DNA from: Limnoperna fortunei
Lineage: Eukaryota; Mollusca; Bivalvia; Mytilida; Modiolidae
NCBI GenBank assembly: GCA_944474755.1
Contig: OX104119.1
Coordinates: forward strand, 42,929,927-42,993,926
Reading direction: 5' to 3'
Length of the DNA stretch: 64,000 nt
The notes below the pieces were generated by a model. It was not told the origin of the DNA. It worked only from the letters and a program-made list of their open reading frames with translations, and ran no database searches. Below, one piece after another: positions 45,621 to 60,100 of the stretch. Every line of letters starts with the position of its first letter. The first letter of the stretch is position 1. The position numbers were made by a program, and so were the translations under genes.

Positions 45621-48479
45621 ATGGCGGGCACCAACATGTGACTACCCAGTGAATGATTTAAAACAAAGTGGAAGCATATTAATTCGTATGGCTTGCATAT
45701 AACACCAAGGTTAATGAATTTAATATGAAACATTATTTCTGTCAGACGTTTTGTTTTATTGTGTGTAAATTGCATGAAAACATGTAGGTCTTATTTTAAA
45801 AATTTCACAAGATTAACACAGTGTGACAAATCAAATAACAAAATTATACCCTTGATGGAATAAACACATTTACAGTAGTTCATCTGATATGCTTTTATTG
45901 ATCTTTCTACTTTTGTTTTAAATGTAGGTTTCTAAACAAAACACTTTTCAATAAAAAGAGACGCACACAATTTGTGTCCTGGTTCAGGTGAGCCTTTGTT
46001 CTCATATCACCACCGTTGTCTGTCGTCGGTCTGTCATCTGATCGTCGTTAACTTAAAAAACTTATATGAATCCACTGCCATTTTTTTCAAACTTAGCCAC
46101 AATCAGCTAGTGTTAAACGGTTAATTGCAAAAATGATCAGCACGGCAAGACCTGCAAATAACATCATTGGTCCAGAAAAAATAGGTCTATAAATTATTAT
46201 TATTAAGTCCGATCACATTTTATTAGAGTTATTGTCTTTTTATAACAATTGTAGACGAAGTATCATTTATCTATATAAATTAAAAGTTTGAACAGCTGCA
46301 GTTAAATCGAGAATAGCAAAATTAATTAGAAGTACCGGACTTACAAATCATGTAAATGTCTAAAAATTGTCTGATTACTCCTTAGGTGTATTTGTTCTTT
46401 AATAACAATTTTCAGTTTTTGCCCAAAAACATTTAATTATAGATTTTAAATTGCAAAATAATCAGGTATAAGTGTATATTCCTAATATTTGGTTTGATTG
46501 AAACCAACCAAATTTCAGCCAGTTAAATGAAATGTTTCTACACAGAATTTTAATAATAACTTGTGAAAGTTGTAAAGCTGACATAATATCTGCTATTTGT
46601 GTGTTTTATAAATACTGTTACCAGTATTAGCAATAGGCTTGCATGTTAGTTTTCCTCATCACTTTATTTAATCAGATCCCTTATTGCACAACTTAAAGTT
46701 ATTTCGGTGGCCTACTAATGAAAAAGTAAAATCTGGAACATGCTCAAACTACCGATAGTTGTTCGTAATCATAGGTGGAATTAAAAATATTACGTAAGTC
46801 AAGGTGTGCGGGGCTCCAACAATAAATAACTTTGATGACCATTTTGTTGCTGAAGGTTGAAGCTGTTAACTAGTATTTTTGTTACTTATTATTAACAATT
46901 TATGAATGGTTAAGTATGACATAAAATTTCATATACATCTCATGTATATCGAAAGCTCAAACTTGTTCGGATTTGAGTTGTCTATCTGCATTTAAAAGTA
47001 ATGTTACAACTTTTTTTTAACAAAAAGAGGAAGTACATGTGGTTTTACTAACCATTTCATGCATATGATTAGAAGTTTTTAAATAAGGTTTGTTTTAATT
47101 AAAATACTAATTGTTAAATAGATTGTAATCTATGATATCTATTATTCCCCCACATTGTGTATAAAGGAATAATGTTTTCAGTTTGTGTGTGTATGCTTCA
47201 GTTGTGTCCATCTGTTACCATTTCGTCACATTTAATCAGCAATGATGAGTAAAACAATGCTGAAATTTTGTCAATAGCTTTGTAGGATCGTTCAGTATTG
47301 TGGATTGTTTTGTTAGACCTCTCTGAATCCTGTTTAAAGTTATAGAGAGGTATCATCATTCATCATTAGCTTACAGTAACGTGTTGTATGTAACGTCTTG
47401 TATTGTTTTATAATTCTACATGCATGCATAAAATAATAATTGCCTTTAAGGACATATCGTACTATTCGATCTTCATATGATATTTTCTTAATATTTTGTC
47501 TTAACTTTACTTATGATAATAGTGGTAACCGACCGTATGTAAAAGTTATGTTTTACGGGTACTCGGATTATGTGTTATTTTACATATATTTGTCACATAG
47601 TTTCCTGTAAGAATCAACTTAGACTGTTTTGAAGGCTGTATGGCATGTAGAACAATATGCCATAATCTATTTAAAAATACTTAAGTTTCGAGCATAAATG
47701 TGGAATTAATACGTTCCCGGCATTTTTGTTAAGAACTCGGAATACATAAAATCGCAGATTGCAAAAAATTGACCTTAGATGATAATAAAATTTTAATTTT
47801 TACAGAAGATTGAGGATAACTTACTATCCAAATTGAACAAATAAGATATGGTCACTGAAACAAGGGAAAAAATATTGCGAAAAATATGTATAGGCAAAAA
47901 TTGGCGGAAGGAAAGGTCGATTTTTTTATTCTTCGTGCGATATCTTTTCTAAATTTGTAGCGAAGAATACGAGTACAATAGTTCTTTTTTTGTGTATGTT
48001 TTTTATTGCAAAGTGATTAGTTTTGTTTTTTTCCAAATTCTAAAAGTCTGTATTCCTTTTTTACTTATAAAATAACATTTTAGTTGATTCATTAAGCGTA
48101 CAAATTTAAATGGAATTTCACGGAATTTTGACGACGACGACGTCATAAACGAAAAACGAAACAATGAGGTTTAAAATCAAAATGTGCAGAAACAATTTGT
48201 CTTTTAGGATGTTTATTATATATTTTTTATTGTTATATAGTTAATCTATAATTTATATTTTATGAACATTTTATTATTTTGTACTTTTAAGCCTTTCACT
48301 TTAAAAATCAGAAATGTACATATTTATGTTATGTATCGATGCACTTTCAGGCATAGTGAATGTTCTACAATGATATTTGGATACACATATTACTGCCTCA
48401 TGATATATGATACCCGTCCATTATAATCAACCAATGAATTCACATACTACAGTAAGCGGAAGCGGGAGGTTTGGTATAC

Positions 48480-48660
48480 CTTGTTAAACCTGCCAATTTT
48501 TTTAAATGCATGTACCAAATCAGGACCATTGCTGTAGGTACCATGTTTTTGGTTGTTGGTTCTGAAGCTTGCCGGGTTCTCGGACTTTGATTTGTGGATT
48601 GTTTTTTTTACAGTTTCCTCAGTGTTCGATATTTTGTTACTACCTTCATTTATTTAGAGA
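48480..48660 (+). repeat. Dispersed repeat copy (family of 560-810)
   Basis: TACCAAATCAGGACCATTGC, TTTTTGGTTGTTGGTTCTG, GCTTGCCGGGTTCTCGGAC and GATATTTTGTTACTACCTTC match 560-810 in order. Confidence 0.65.
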
Positions 48661-50539
48661 CATCTGTCATAAAAATTTTCGAATATAAGGTTTTTCCGCA
48701 CTAAATCAAGTATATACCAGATTGCTTGAAAATATAATTTTAAGAGGAAAATTTAAAATGTTTTTGAAATTTCTCAATATAATAGAACTTTATTTAAGTG
48801 GATCCTAGTTATCATGTTACTAGAAAGTTTGTTCTTTTCTTTTTAGAATGAAAGCTTAAATGTATATTGTATATGTTTGTTAATGTTTCAGTACGTCATA
48901 GTAGAAAACTTAGTTAATGAATTCCACCAAATGTATATAATCAGTGGTACAAAATCTGTTACCATGACGGTAATATTCCCATTTATCATTTATTATAATT
49001 TTTTATAATTTTTTTGTTAAATCCACATTCTACATTTTTACTGTTATTGTCTCGTTATGTTATATTGATTTTACTTTCAAACATGTCCATTTGTCAAAAT
49101 AATAGCTGATACTGTTAACCAACTTTTTATTGTATTATAATGGTTTTGAATAATTGAAACACATTTCTGCAGATAATAATCATGTATTTTATTAAACTTC
49201 ATTTAGTCATTTCGCATTTAATAAAATACTTCAAAATTTTTTATTATGTTCTATTTTAAATCAAGCATATTTCGCTGGTATATTTGTCAACGGGGACGTC
49301 CAGTTTATATGATGATTTGTATTTCGCTATCATCAAGATGTTATATATATTTGCAGAGCGTTTACATAAATAAAGCGTTATCTTTTCATTTTAGGTAATT
49401 TGATTACTGATTTAGACATAGTTGAATTTTATAAATGACAGGTAAAAATGGTATAAACGACAGACAAGTGTTACACTAAAAAGACATCTCACAGCAACTA
49501 AAACCAGCTGCCCCAAGAAATTAGGAAGGCAATTCTAAGTAAACCTCTAGCTGTAAGGGATGTGGTATTTGATATTGGACAAATAAATTGGTCTGCCACG
49601 GCATGCAAAAATCATTTCAGAACAGAGATAAATCCTTCAAATGATACTCTGTCGTTGTCTACTAGGTTACAGTTGTGAGCTAAAAGTGACTATTTGGTTT
49701 TAAATTACAGATAAAAGATTGTATGTTCTAAAACATATTAGATGATAGTCGCTGTATTACACAAGGAATTAGAAAGACCATTTCGGGAGCAGATTCTGTA
49801 AGGCACATTTGCTCTGTTGGGTTTAACAATGGGAAAACAAATCCATCAGTAGATCATTGTTGAAGCTTTTGCTTTTAGCTAAACTTCTTGGCTTTTATAA
49901 CACCAAACGATAGGCTTTATCTCAAATAAGAAACATGACAAACTAGAGGAATGTATTCACACGAATACGACATACCCGCCTACCCAATTTGACATAACGG
50001 GAGTACACGACCCATTTCGACGCTTGTTTCGTTTTACGCTATCAGTATTTTACGAATTGGAAGAGAAAAACTTTAACACTTGTCTTGTTATGTCTGCCTA
50101 AAATGTTCACCAGTAAGGTTATAGTTTGCAATCTATCCAGATAAGGCACAACGTGTTTGATGTAAATTTGTTACAGAAACGACCAGCACAGTAAAACAAA
50201 ATAATGAGATAAAACATTGTTTAAAAAAACTAACTTGAATTAGATAGAGAAAATCGGAGATTCGGATTTATTAAGTATGGCCCTCCTCAAATATAATTAT
50301 AATGACAATATTACAGCTTTTTAATGATATCACTTGACTCAATACAAGCACTCAAAACCACATGATAAATCTTAATAAATCGACTTATTATCTATCGACT
50401 GCAACTGTAGCTGTGTAGCACATTATAGAACAATGTACAAAGCAGTGAATCAAGAAACATTAAATAGGGAATATTAATAATTTAATGACTCAAAAAAGAG
50501 CTACTTTCGTCTAAAGTACTAAAGGTACCGATAACACCT

Positions 50540-50660
50540 GCAAGTTTGAATGGTGTTTTAACGCCACTTTCAGAAATTTTTCAGCTATTTCCTGGAGTCC
50601 AGTTTTTATTGGGGGAGGAAACTGGAGTACCTGCAGAGCCTGCAAGTTGGCAAGTTTAAG
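50540..50660 (-). repeat. SINE 3' half, antisense
   Basis: TTTTAACGCCACTTTCAG, TTTTTCAGC, GGAGTCCAGTTTTTATTGGG and GGAGTACCTGCAGAGCC are the reverse complement of the SINE 3' half. Confidence 0.7.
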
Positions 50661-52132
50661 CTCCTAATACTGTATAGTTTTCGGATAAAAACGGTTTCAC
50701 ACAAAATCTGTGACGGACAATATTAGGCCAAAGTGAATACATTATGTACCCGTATCCTAATGACGTAATTACATAAAATGTGGCTATTATGGATTAATGA
50801 GATTTGTTTACCACTACTATATGAAAAATATGAAAAATTTGAAAAGATGAACATATATATATTGACCTATGCAAATAATTAAGTATAATTCGACCTGAAT
50901 AAGCAAATAATTCATAACACTCGCAGTTAATTTGTTGTCAGAAATTCAAACAATTTAATTTTATATTCTTACAAAGATAACTAGCAAACATATAAAACGA
51001 CGCATTCACCAATATATAAACAAATATATTTAGTTTGTTTTTGTTAGTATTATATATCCTGGAATATTTTAAAAGCAAAAGAATATATTATATTAAACTT
51101 CATCTCTTTATTAAACTGAATTATGAGAAAAAAATAAATAATTTTGGTGTTATACTTAAGTGGAATGTATAAAGTCACGATTTAATCGTACGAACATAAT
51201 GTTTTTATCGTATGTGAAACATGCATACATGCATAATGTACCCCAAAATACATTAGCTGTTCGTTCTTTTTTACAAATGTATTTTTCTTTGATTTTATGA
51301 TATCATAACTTTGTACATGGAATATTATTTACTCTATTGGGTAAAATGTGTAACCCAACCTGAGAGTATAGTATTCCAGTCCCGTTTTAATTTGTTCACT
51401 CTTTTATGTGTTAATTAGAAACATAAACATAAAAGCCTAAGCAATCTTTCCACGACATACCCTGAACAAAAGTATTCAAATGGAACTACTTAAAGCTTTT
51501 AACGCAACTCGGTACCAAACTGGAAAAAACAAAACGACAGGTCGATACACTGTCTTAACATTTCAAGAAAGGGAGTTGCTTGATTTTACATACAATTATT
51601 CATTGCGACAAAATGAACTTAATGGCGTAAATGTAAGAAAAAGTTGAAAAACTAAAAGTCTTGCACAATTGCAATAGAATAAGCTGTACTACGAAATTAG
51701 AAATAAGCTCAAGTTTTTGCTCTGCTTGACATTATAATCTTGTTTGAGAAACATATTTTATTAAACAGTAGTTTAAATATCTCATTTTTGTATTTGATGT
51801 ATACAAACGCACAACATCGTTTTGACGACGTGTGATTCGATTCTATTGCTTATTCAAATTATTGTTAAAAATATTCACACAATTGTAACGATTAGTTTGA
51901 AACTGATCAATTCCTACATTTAACGCAATGAACTGCATTACAAAAGCGTAAAGTTTGGTATGATGACAAATTGTGATAATATAACACTCTGTAACGTTAT
52001 AGTTGTTGGTTGGTTGAATAATGTTTATGCTAATTTTAGGAATTACTTTTACGTTTTGAATACCGTTCTGGTAACATAAGTTATAATAAACACAGGCTAT
52101 TCGTCAATACTTAATAAAATACGACCAACATA

Positions 52133-52321
52133 ATGTTGCTGAATCACGAGCGAACTGAAACGGATAACACTAAGAAAAAATATATTGGACATACAAACAG
52201 ATTAAGAGAAAGCTTTGAGAAAAGTAAAAGTAAACATGTGAAGATTCAGGTCGTCTGTAAAATGACCATAACACATCCAATAAATAGGCCGAAAGAAGAT
52301 TGTCTTTCAGAGGAGTTTTAA
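52133..52321 (+). other. Short ATG-started open frame, unrecognised
   Basis: 62 codons from ATG to TAA, rich in Lys and Glu, with balanced codon use. It lies about 200 bp before the segment that is paralogous to the region after gene 1, so it could be a remnant of a receptor tail exon. I see no tyrosine repeat or sequence match that proves this. Confidence 0.2.
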
Positions 52322-52519
52322 ATAAGCTAGGTTTGCATTTAACCCTATTTTTTATAATAATTAAATAATCGCTAATGGTTTTGTAACATTAAATTATTAA
52401 GTGCAAGAGGACACATTTTTCGATTGCCATATTGGCTTTAAAAACAAAAAAAGATATATCTAAAACAACCAGAAATACATTTAAAGCAATAAAATTTGCA
52501 TAACAGAAATTATAGTCAT

Positions 52520-53370
52520 TTAAAATAATACAAGTCCCTCTTAGACATTAAAATTAAAACGATCTGAGCAAAACTGTGTTTTTCCAGTGTGAATTCTTCC
52601 GTTAAACTTTATTTGCCTTCGAAATTGTTTACTGTGATGTCAGATAAAAAAGAAATAAAAAACAATAATAAAATCAAAAGCAACCAAATTATTCGTTGCC
52701 AGTAAAAAATACCTGAAATCTAGGCGTGTAAGCAGTGATATCCTCTAAGTTGAAATACATTGAGTTACTCATAGTCATGTGTGTGACAAATTCGAATCCA
52801 GAAACGGCAAAACTAGGTTATAATTCATAACTTATAACAAATGACTAACTACGTAGCATAAAATATAGTGAATTACAATGAATGTAAAATAGAGGAGTAA
52901 ACAAGTGATAAACCAAACACAGAACAGCTAGTAAAAATAATTATGCAAACACATGAAACACAAAATTTTCAGCATTAGATTCTTCAGTTTGAGTAAAAAA
53001 CATAAGATGTGTTTTTGATTATATTAATTGTTTTTTTCCATAAACTATATAGTGAATAAAAATAGAGATATCAAATTGCGCACAATGGGATGCTTTTGAA
53101 AATCCGTATTTTGCTTTTCTGCATTAGTTTGATTACTTGAGTATATTTTATATTAGTTTGTATAACAACTGTCGATCGTTGTCAATTGAAGTCTGTGGCA
53201 GTCACAAGTTGAATTCATGCTACTACACACAACCTCTGTTTTCATACGCCAGTCAAAAGAAGATCACCTACTACCTTTACTACTCGACCAGCAAAATAAC
53301 TCATGCATTCTTATATCTACCTATTGTAAATTGTTTGAACATAGTAAGTACTCTTATTAAATAATATTTT
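52520..53370 (+). repeat. Duplicated intergenic segment, copy 2
   Basis: Diverged partner of 12060-12960 in the same orientation, with several short indels. It lies 3.7 kb upstream of gene 2. Confidence 0.75.
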
Positions 53371-55900
53371 TTTAATATATAAGGATTTCAACTATTCCCG
53401 CAAAAAAGCAACCAGTTTGCCTACATCGTTAGAACTATTACTATCGTTGACTTAAATATGCTAGCAATGTCATTTTTATTAAAAAATTTCAAACTGTGCG
53501 TAACATTAGGCAACTGTTTATGATGCATCAGCCAAAATTTAACCCTATCGAAAGGGACATCGAGAAAAAGCATAACTGTTACAGCCCAAAACGGCCATGT
53601 TACTAGGATGCGTATATAGCGACCGTTTTTTTACTTTTCTTTCCAAAAAAGTTGAAGTATGCTCCAACTGTCATATGCTTTCATCTGAGCACACATAATA
53701 TCGTCCTATTCAATTTTCGTTTATTTCTTTTGCTGATAAAACAGCTTATATCTAAATAATAACTTTACATTTTACCTAGCCTTTAATATTACGTACTGTA
53801 TGTAATTTTACTCTTCAAGGTCAATAAAACAACCACACATTAATAATTAAACTTAAGTTTGCATGCATATTAATGAGCACTGCCTTCGAAGAGAGGCGAG
53901 CTCTCCAGTATTCACGGGATCAAAACCTGCCTCAGGCTGATATTGACTTTTTTCGTTTGAAAGTTGGTACCGTCATAAAACTAACAACAAGAGAATGGAG
54001 AAGGGTACACAAATCAATTTTAAGGATAGAATTTTAAATGACATCGATAGAAAATAAATGTTTGTTTAATTATAACAAAATTTCCGACAATTTTTATGCA
54101 ATCATTTAAACGTTCCATTGAAAAAATCATACGACAATCACGAAACCTCCGCATTATATAGAAATGTCATAAGACTACTGAAATTCAAAGGCATTGAGCG
54201 GAAGTAATGTCAATTATGAAAATATCATTTAACCTTACGATTTTTAAACTAATACTTTATGTCTAATAACTCTAAATCTGCAAACCATGATCATGACTAT
54301 GTTTATCACGAGTAACTCTGCAGAGGGACAGGTCCCGTCTTAATTTTCCAAATTTAATAAAATGTAATATAGACCTTATATGCGTTTTTAATAACACAAT
54401 ATCAACAATAAAACTGGACTTACATGAACAATAAAGTAAACTAAATGCAACACTATTTCAGCCAACAGTAACGGGAACTAATCCATTAAAACAAACGAAA
54501 CGAATCCTTACTAAAATAATATTTCTCCATATAACACATTCTAATCAGATAATAATGAACAAATCATGTACTTGTTGATTGACAAAAATTATGAAACATC
54601 CGTATAACATATTTTGAATAATATCCGCCAATGAAATATGTATGTCATCGTGACTATTTTAGGTCATGGCCCTTCATTTCAATGGGGTTTCAATAAGGAA
54701 AATGGTGATTACATAGGATTTCAACAATGATCAAGAAAAGATAAATCTTAACGAAACGAGAGATGCATTTAATAATGAAAATATGACTTCAAATTATGAC
54801 ATGCGTCACCAAAAAAGGTGTAACAGGAATAGTCTGTCTGAAAAACGTTTTAAGTTTTGTATGACCTACAGACATATGCATTTAACCAAAATATATTCTT
54901 GAGAATGGTCTGTACAGCTGAATTCTTTGCGGAGACAGACAAAAAACATTTAAAAAATTAGATACATTAAAAAACTACTATTATAATTTTATCCACAATC
55001 CCTGACACGTACAACAATTTTGTGAAAGTGTGTAAAAGTGTTGTATTTTAAGAGTACAGATATATTGATATCTGTATTGAAACCATGAACTTTCTACTTA
55101 AATGCATATATTTTGTGCTTAACGTTCGTTATATAACCAAATGAATATATTAATAAATTGTTGACATCTATTTTACTTCCTCACTCATTTTGACACTCTA
55201 ACTAAATGTAGTGGAATATACATGTAAGGTACTCGAAAAATAAATAAACAGGGTAAAACCAACAAGTGCAAATATTGAAAATCAATAAAGAACTATATTT
55301 TCTCTGTACTCGTATTTTGGCCACGCCTATTCCATTTTAAACGTGATCTGGAAAATAACAATGTTTTGTGTCATAAGATATTTATTTTCCGCAAATATAT
55401 TCAATATGTTAAATTATATTTAATATCTACTTATTATTAGTGTCCATGTCTACTGGAAATGAACGGTTTGTCATTTTTAACATACACCAAATGCTAACGA
55501 TATTGGTTTTGTGCACGTTACAAACTAACGACCAATATTATTAAGAACTTCTTGGACTTCGCGTTAATGATGTATACATAAAAGATCATACATTTTTATG
55601 ATAATAAGCAAAATAGGTTAAAGGTTGTTTAACGCTCATTTAAAATTGTTCGTATCAATCATACAAGCAAATGTATAGAATAATTTCCGATTTCATAATT
55701 TATCCAGTAAAATATTTGGCATGGGACAATGCCATTCTTTTCATCCGATACTCGTGTTAACAAATTAAAATAGTTCATTGACAAATATGGAAATACAAAG
55801 CATCGTGTATCGTCCTTTCTCTAAAGCTCGTAATAAATTACACAGTTGTATATGTAATGAATATCTGTATATCCTAATACACGGAAATAACTTCCACTTA
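53371..55900. other. Noncoding stretch, nothing recognised
   Basis: AT-rich; only short open frames, and no repeat partner in the window that I could see. Confidence 0.4.
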
Positions 55901-55919
55901 AGCACTTTAAAGCAATTTT

Positions 55920-56095
55920 CTCGTATAACAACATCATTTACTTCCTTGTTAATTAGCCAATAAAATATGTGATATGTTGTTTTTAACTGTTAACATATGA
56001 TTTTATTGACGATGTTCCATTGTATGGTGCCTATTTCTCTACACTTATATTCGGACAAACAAATGCATTTACAGTTTCAAGTACGAAAATAAGCC
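55920..56095 (+). pseudogene. Relic of a signal-peptide exon of the receptor family
   Basis: Co-linear with 56985-57123, the first exon of gene 2. ACGATGTTCCATTGTATGGT matches ATGATGTTCTGGTTTATGGT, and ACTTATATTCGGACAAACAA matches its counterpart. The donor GT is kept. A 1-bp deletion separates the old start codon from the frame that would read IFGQTNAFTVS, and that frame has no ATG. Flanking sequence (TTACTTCCTTGTTAATTAG) is duplicated too. Confidence 0.6.
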
Positions 56096-57050
56096 TACAA
56101 AATCATATTTATGTGTTAAACAAGTATAAACCTCTTGCTTAGCATGTGTGTGTGTGTATGTTTACCTTATTGTTCGTTATGTCTTAGTTTTATTGAAAGC
56201 ATCATTATATATTGTGAGTAATATCTCCTTTTGTGTGACAAAGCTGCTATATTTTTACAGTTAATACGACATACATTTATCATATCTTATAATTAATACC
56301 TGGTAATGTTCTACAATTTGTCTCTTAAGTTATGTTTATTCGGGAATAGTAAGATTTTCTGCCCTCTGATACAACTATTGCCCTCTACTTTGCTTCTGAG
56401 AAATAGTTGGGCCTTGGTAAAAAAAGTTTAACGTTCCCTTACCTAGTCAATAAGTATAATTATTAGAGCAATACTTTGAGAATGGTTATCGACTGAATAT
56501 TTTATCACTACAAACCATGTTGCAGTGTCTTACAATGTTAAATGGTGTACTAAGTTATACTGACGTTAATTAAATAATTTGAGTTTAACTGAAATGTACA
56601 TGTTTGTGCTGTAATTTACTTCTGTCTATTCATAATTAGTTTGAGTTCGATTTGTTCCCGTTAGGCTTTTTTATTAATAATTTAATCAACTTCAATGTTA
56701 GATGGTTAATGCAGTGACTGACACTCTGTAAATCAATTCAACAAAAATGCACTTACGACTAATGAAAAAAATCACGAAATTTGTCTTAGTGACGTCACGG
56801 TGAAATATGAAAGATAACAATAAACAACAGTTGAATCGATTTTTTTAAAACTCACTAAATGTACACACTTTACTTCTTATTAAGTAACCACACAGTTTGC
56901 CTTTATTAGTTTCCTGTGTAATATGCTCGGATTAATAAATTACATATTGTGTATAATAAATGTTATCTTTTTCCGTTATTCGTTTTCCTTGTTAACAGCA
57001 TCATACACTTCCTTGTAGTCAATAAAATGTACGTTGGAGAATATTTTCAT

Positions 57051-57123
57051 ATGATGTTCTGGTTTATGGTTTTTATTCAAGCTAAACTTATATTTGGACA
57101 AACAAATACATTTACGAATTCAG
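57051..57123 (+). CDS. Gene 2 exon S: signal peptide
   Basis: ATG at 57051, a second ATG directly after it, and an upstream in-frame ATG at 57027. From 57051 the product starts MMFWFMVFIQAKLIFG, a hydrophobic signal sequence, followed by QTNTFTNS. Donor TTCAGGTAGGA leaves in phase 1, which fits exon 1. Confidence 0.68.
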
Positions 57124-60100
57124 GTAGGACAATTGGCCAATTTATCTTTTAAAACTATCTTTCGCTGATATTTGGTTTAAGTGTAAACCGGTCGATAGAT
57201 TTAGCGTTGTTTAAGGTTTAGCTAGCATTGTTTCATTCAACATACAGGTCAAGAACAAGTTCACGAATACTTAATTGGAAGAGAATTGAATGGGATTTAG
57301 TGCTGCCTGCCATGGAAAAAGAAAAAAATAATTCATGAATGAATAATTTAGCATTTGTAGAATCTACAATTTGCGAAATCACCAAAAGAGTGTATAAACG
57401 TCGTTAACGTTAACATCTATTGTCCGACGTTAGTATTTTTGTGTGAAAAACATGACAACCTCCTTACTAAAGGGTTTTTCGTATCCACCACATATGGTGC
57501 GCTTATTTGATCTGTGGGACCGGTGCGGAGGATCGTCTCTCAGTGTCCAGAGAAATAGTTCATGTTTTGGCTAATATGTAAATGATTGACATCCGTATTA
57601 TATGTTGACAAATTCCATCACTGGCATTGACTTTAAGAATATAAAATGTTGTAAAAAAGTGCTATTGTATGTCATTTTAACACTTTATTATAGTTGTGTG
57701 TGTGTGTGTTAATAAACATTTTAATCTGTTATATATATATATATATTAAAATATCTTTTTAAAGTACAACACTTGTGGCAAGTAATTAATAGTAGATGAC
57801 TTATAACCATAACCCCTTGGCCACCTCAGCCCCCAATTAGACTTAGAACAACCTGACACCGATACAAGTGGTATGCGTCATAATGTAATAAGTGTATTAC
57901 TTTTGCGACAAGATTGTATTAATTTTACATAATCACTATAAAAGAGATACTGTAACAATATGTTGAATATCGTCTAATAATTATAAGACATTGAAATTGA
58001 AATTTTAATTTGTTACACTTTAGTGATTAGTCAGTGGTCAATGATCACTCATCAATTCGTCGCCAATCATTTCCATCAGTCGATATTAAAAATTTCCGTT
58101 TAACAAAAGTTATTACCCGTATCGAATGCAGTTGCAAATGAATAAAATAAAGCTATCTATTAACTAATTAATTAGTTAATTAAAATTATTTTATTTTATT
58201 AATGTATCAGAAATAAACTGCAAAATAAGATGAGGTATAATATATTTAACATTGATTACCTACATTGATTGAATATATGAAAGTGAAGTGTAATATTATA
58301 TGTAATCCCTATATTTATCTTGTTAAAAACCGAAAGTGTTCACACATGTTTCAACATATACGTATAATATATTGGTACTTGTGAACGTGTAACCTTTATA
58401 ATTTAATAAATTTGCATTGTTTTACATAAATTTTAAAAAATTTAAATTAGTAAATATATTTTAATATGAGCTACTTTATTAAGAAAACACGTCCATTTTA
58501 TTATATTCTATTTTTAATATATCATATTATGTTTTTATATAATATATATATATGTAATACAAATGAAACATAAATTTATTTCATTTCAAATTATTAAGTT
58601 AATATATATCCGCCACTAAACTGACCAATATATGCATAATATTGTACGACGGATTCTTAATTACACTAATCGCACAGATAGCTGATTGTTACTACGGTTA
58701 GAGCAGATTGGTGTTGTTATCCGTAAGAAATCAGTCAGCAGTCATTATCGTCATAAATCAGTTATGAATCACTCATTGTGTTGCTATTACGGTTGAAAGT
58801 ACAGCAATCAATCTTTATTCACAGGTGTTTAAAGTACTGTGGGATGTTTCATATTGTTTTTTGTTTTTTTTCTCCCCGTCCATTTAAATGAAATTAAGGA
58901 TACAAATACAATTGCTAATAATCCGGAATTAATTTATCTTAAGTAATAATTTAGGTACAGAACCACGAATAAAAAATATTTAATTGCACTTGACTCTTTA
59001 CTTTACTTTTTTTTAATTTGAATGATTTAGTCTGAATCACGTCTGTCTGCGCTGAATTCTATCTCGGCTGGATAGTATGAGATAGTCTTGTCTTTTTTTA
59101 TCTTTTATCCGCTTTTTCTTGGCCAGTCCATTTGGGAAAATCTAAATTCGTCTAGCTCTATGTTGACATTGTAGAATCGACATAAATTCTTCTCAGGTTG
59201 GTTTAATACATTTATGATCCTTTTCAGATTTGTGTGGTTAAATAGTATACAAGTAGAAGGAAATCATGTGTTGAAGTATTTGGTTTAAAGTTGTTGGTTC
59301 GATAGTTATTTTAAATACGTTGTTGTTTAGTAATGATAAACATTCTAATAGTAGTGCATGTTCATCAATTTTAATTTTGGTATTTACAATAAAATAGCCT
59401 TCACACTAATTTAACGAATAATAACCAACTTTAACCAAATGTTCGTCAAAATATACATAATATGGATACACATCCTTTTTATTGTAAACTAAACAAATGA
59501 TATATTTTCCATTGCAGTGTATATTTAAACCGAGAGAAACATTATGTAACATCCTCATGTATTTACGATTTGCAAAAACACGTAGTCATCTTAGATAATG
59601 AGACAATAAACAATGACACATTTTGTAAATATATCATTGAAAAGTATTACTGTTTCATATAGGTATATACTTTGCAGGCGGAGAACAGTTTACAGTCTTT
59701 TTAACAGAAACATATTATACACATGCAGATGCTTTGTGTCCGGCAGGCAGTAAAATGATGTCATATAACATGACGCAAACAATTCAAAGAATGAGCTCCA
59801 CGTGTTCAGACCAGGCCTGGATAAACGCAAGCGCAGAATATACTCAGTGGATGTATTACAAAGGTATACAATCAATAACTCCATTAAAACAAGTATAACT
59901 GCAATGTTCGTATGTATTGTAATATTTTAATTTAGACTCTTTTACTCCTTCAATCATTTTGACGACTAAGAAGGAACTCCCACAGAAAAAATAATTGCCG
60001 TGCAACTGTTGTCATACATTTCTATAGTTAGCTCTTATTGCAGAGTATTTGTTTTTATTAAGTGTATTTCGATTGCTTGCTTCATCAGAAACCTGAACCA

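Larger units (their letters stand above)
45621..52132. other. Gene-poor region with scattered repeats
   Basis: No spliced or intact gene is supported. Contents: a probable interspersed repeat near 45985-46160 (CAGGTGAGCC...CGTCGTTAAC), a copy of the 560-810 repeat at 48480-48660, and an antisense SINE tail near 50540-50660. A coding-like relic at 49508-49679 reads LPQEIRKAILSKPLAVRDVV onward to TGA without a recognised family. Confidence 0.45.

Noticed and set aside
58145..58190. 20-bp perfect palindrome TTAACTAATTAATTAGTTAA
   Set aside because: A low-complexity A/T palindrome expected in such AT-rich DNA; no element boundary or duplication around it.
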